In this document: positions 6,184 through 6,352 of the stretch, one piece after another
Layout: each line of letters opens with the position of its first letter
Numbering within the stretch: position 1 is the stretch's first letter
Source: Synergistaceae bacterium
GTDB lineage: Bacteria > Synergistota > Synergistia > Synergistales > Synergistaceae
DNA: 6,352 nucleotides
Assembly (NCBI GenBank): GCA_031290815.1
Contig: JAISLO010000127.1
Location: 1-6,352, forward strand
Reading direction: 5' to 3'
Program-made: the position numbers and the translations under genes
The notes under the pieces: generated by a model
What the model was told of the DNA's origin: nothing
What the model saw: only the letters and a program-made list of their open reading frames with translations
Databases searched by the model: none

Positions 6184-6273
6184 TATCGCACTTTAAAGAT
6201 TCTCTTCGGGAGATGAAATATTCATGGTTTTTACTGATGCGCTTTCCTGGCCGGCCAATAACATCATAATTTC

Positions 6274-6313
<40 letters not shown>

Positions 6314-6352
6314 AAGGCATAGTGTTCTTCTTCTAAAAGTTCTTTCAATCCT

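Noticed and set aside
6109..6216. A 35-codon rightward frame beginning MRGGQDQRRTKAG.
   Set aside because: It has no good SD, unremarkable composition, and the extended -10 promoter lies inside it, so it looks like chance.
6336..6352. The last bases end in CTTTCAATCC, resembling one end of some CRISPR repeats.
   Set aside because: Only one copy is present and the window ends there, so neither repeat nor spacer structure can be shown.

Overview
The window looks like a chromosomal segment of a GC-rich bacterium, most likely of the phylum Synergistota. The best clue is the protein encoded at 5004-5900 on the minus strand. It has an N-terminal signal peptide and ends in a Gly-Gly-Cys motif, a short hydrophobic helix and a basic tail, which matches the Synerg-CTERM sorting signal as I remember it. 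A PPi-type phosphofructokinase next to a stand-alone RecD2 helicase and a QueT-family transporter fit an anaerobe of this kind. The assignment is from recognition only; no search was run.

Layout, left to right. On the minus strand, 1-1128 holds three genes read right to left: queT (queuosine-precursor ECF transporter S component), a 57-aa hypothetical protein that starts at TTG, and the N-terminal part of a TPR protein that runs off the left edge. The two smaller genes share the same start geometry: GGAGGT, 8 nt, then TTG. A divergent intergenic region (1132-1428) holds a good plus-strand promoter for the next operon and a weaker minus-strand one for queT. On the plus strand, 1429-4952 is a tight pair, phosphofructokinase and then recD2, with only two bases between stop and start.

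recD2 and the Synerg-CTERM protein gene converge across a 51-bp gap (4953-5003) in which I see no convincing terminator hairpin. Right of 5900 lies about 450 bp with no convincing gene. It contains two minus-strand TATAAT boxes for the envelope protein gene, a 10-bp palindrome touching the nearer box, a plus-strand extended -10 promoter, and ten perfect copies of GGCA near the right edge.

The genes do not form a single pathway: they are a cofactor-precursor transporter, a glycolytic/gluconeogenic enzyme, a DNA helicase and a surface-type protein. I found no evidence of a novel multi-gene system. The parts most worth a second look are the GGCA tract with its upstream promoter, the two-promoter leader with palindrome of the envelope protein gene, the Asp/Lys signature with altered TIDND motif in the phosphofructokinase, and the TTG-started small gene.
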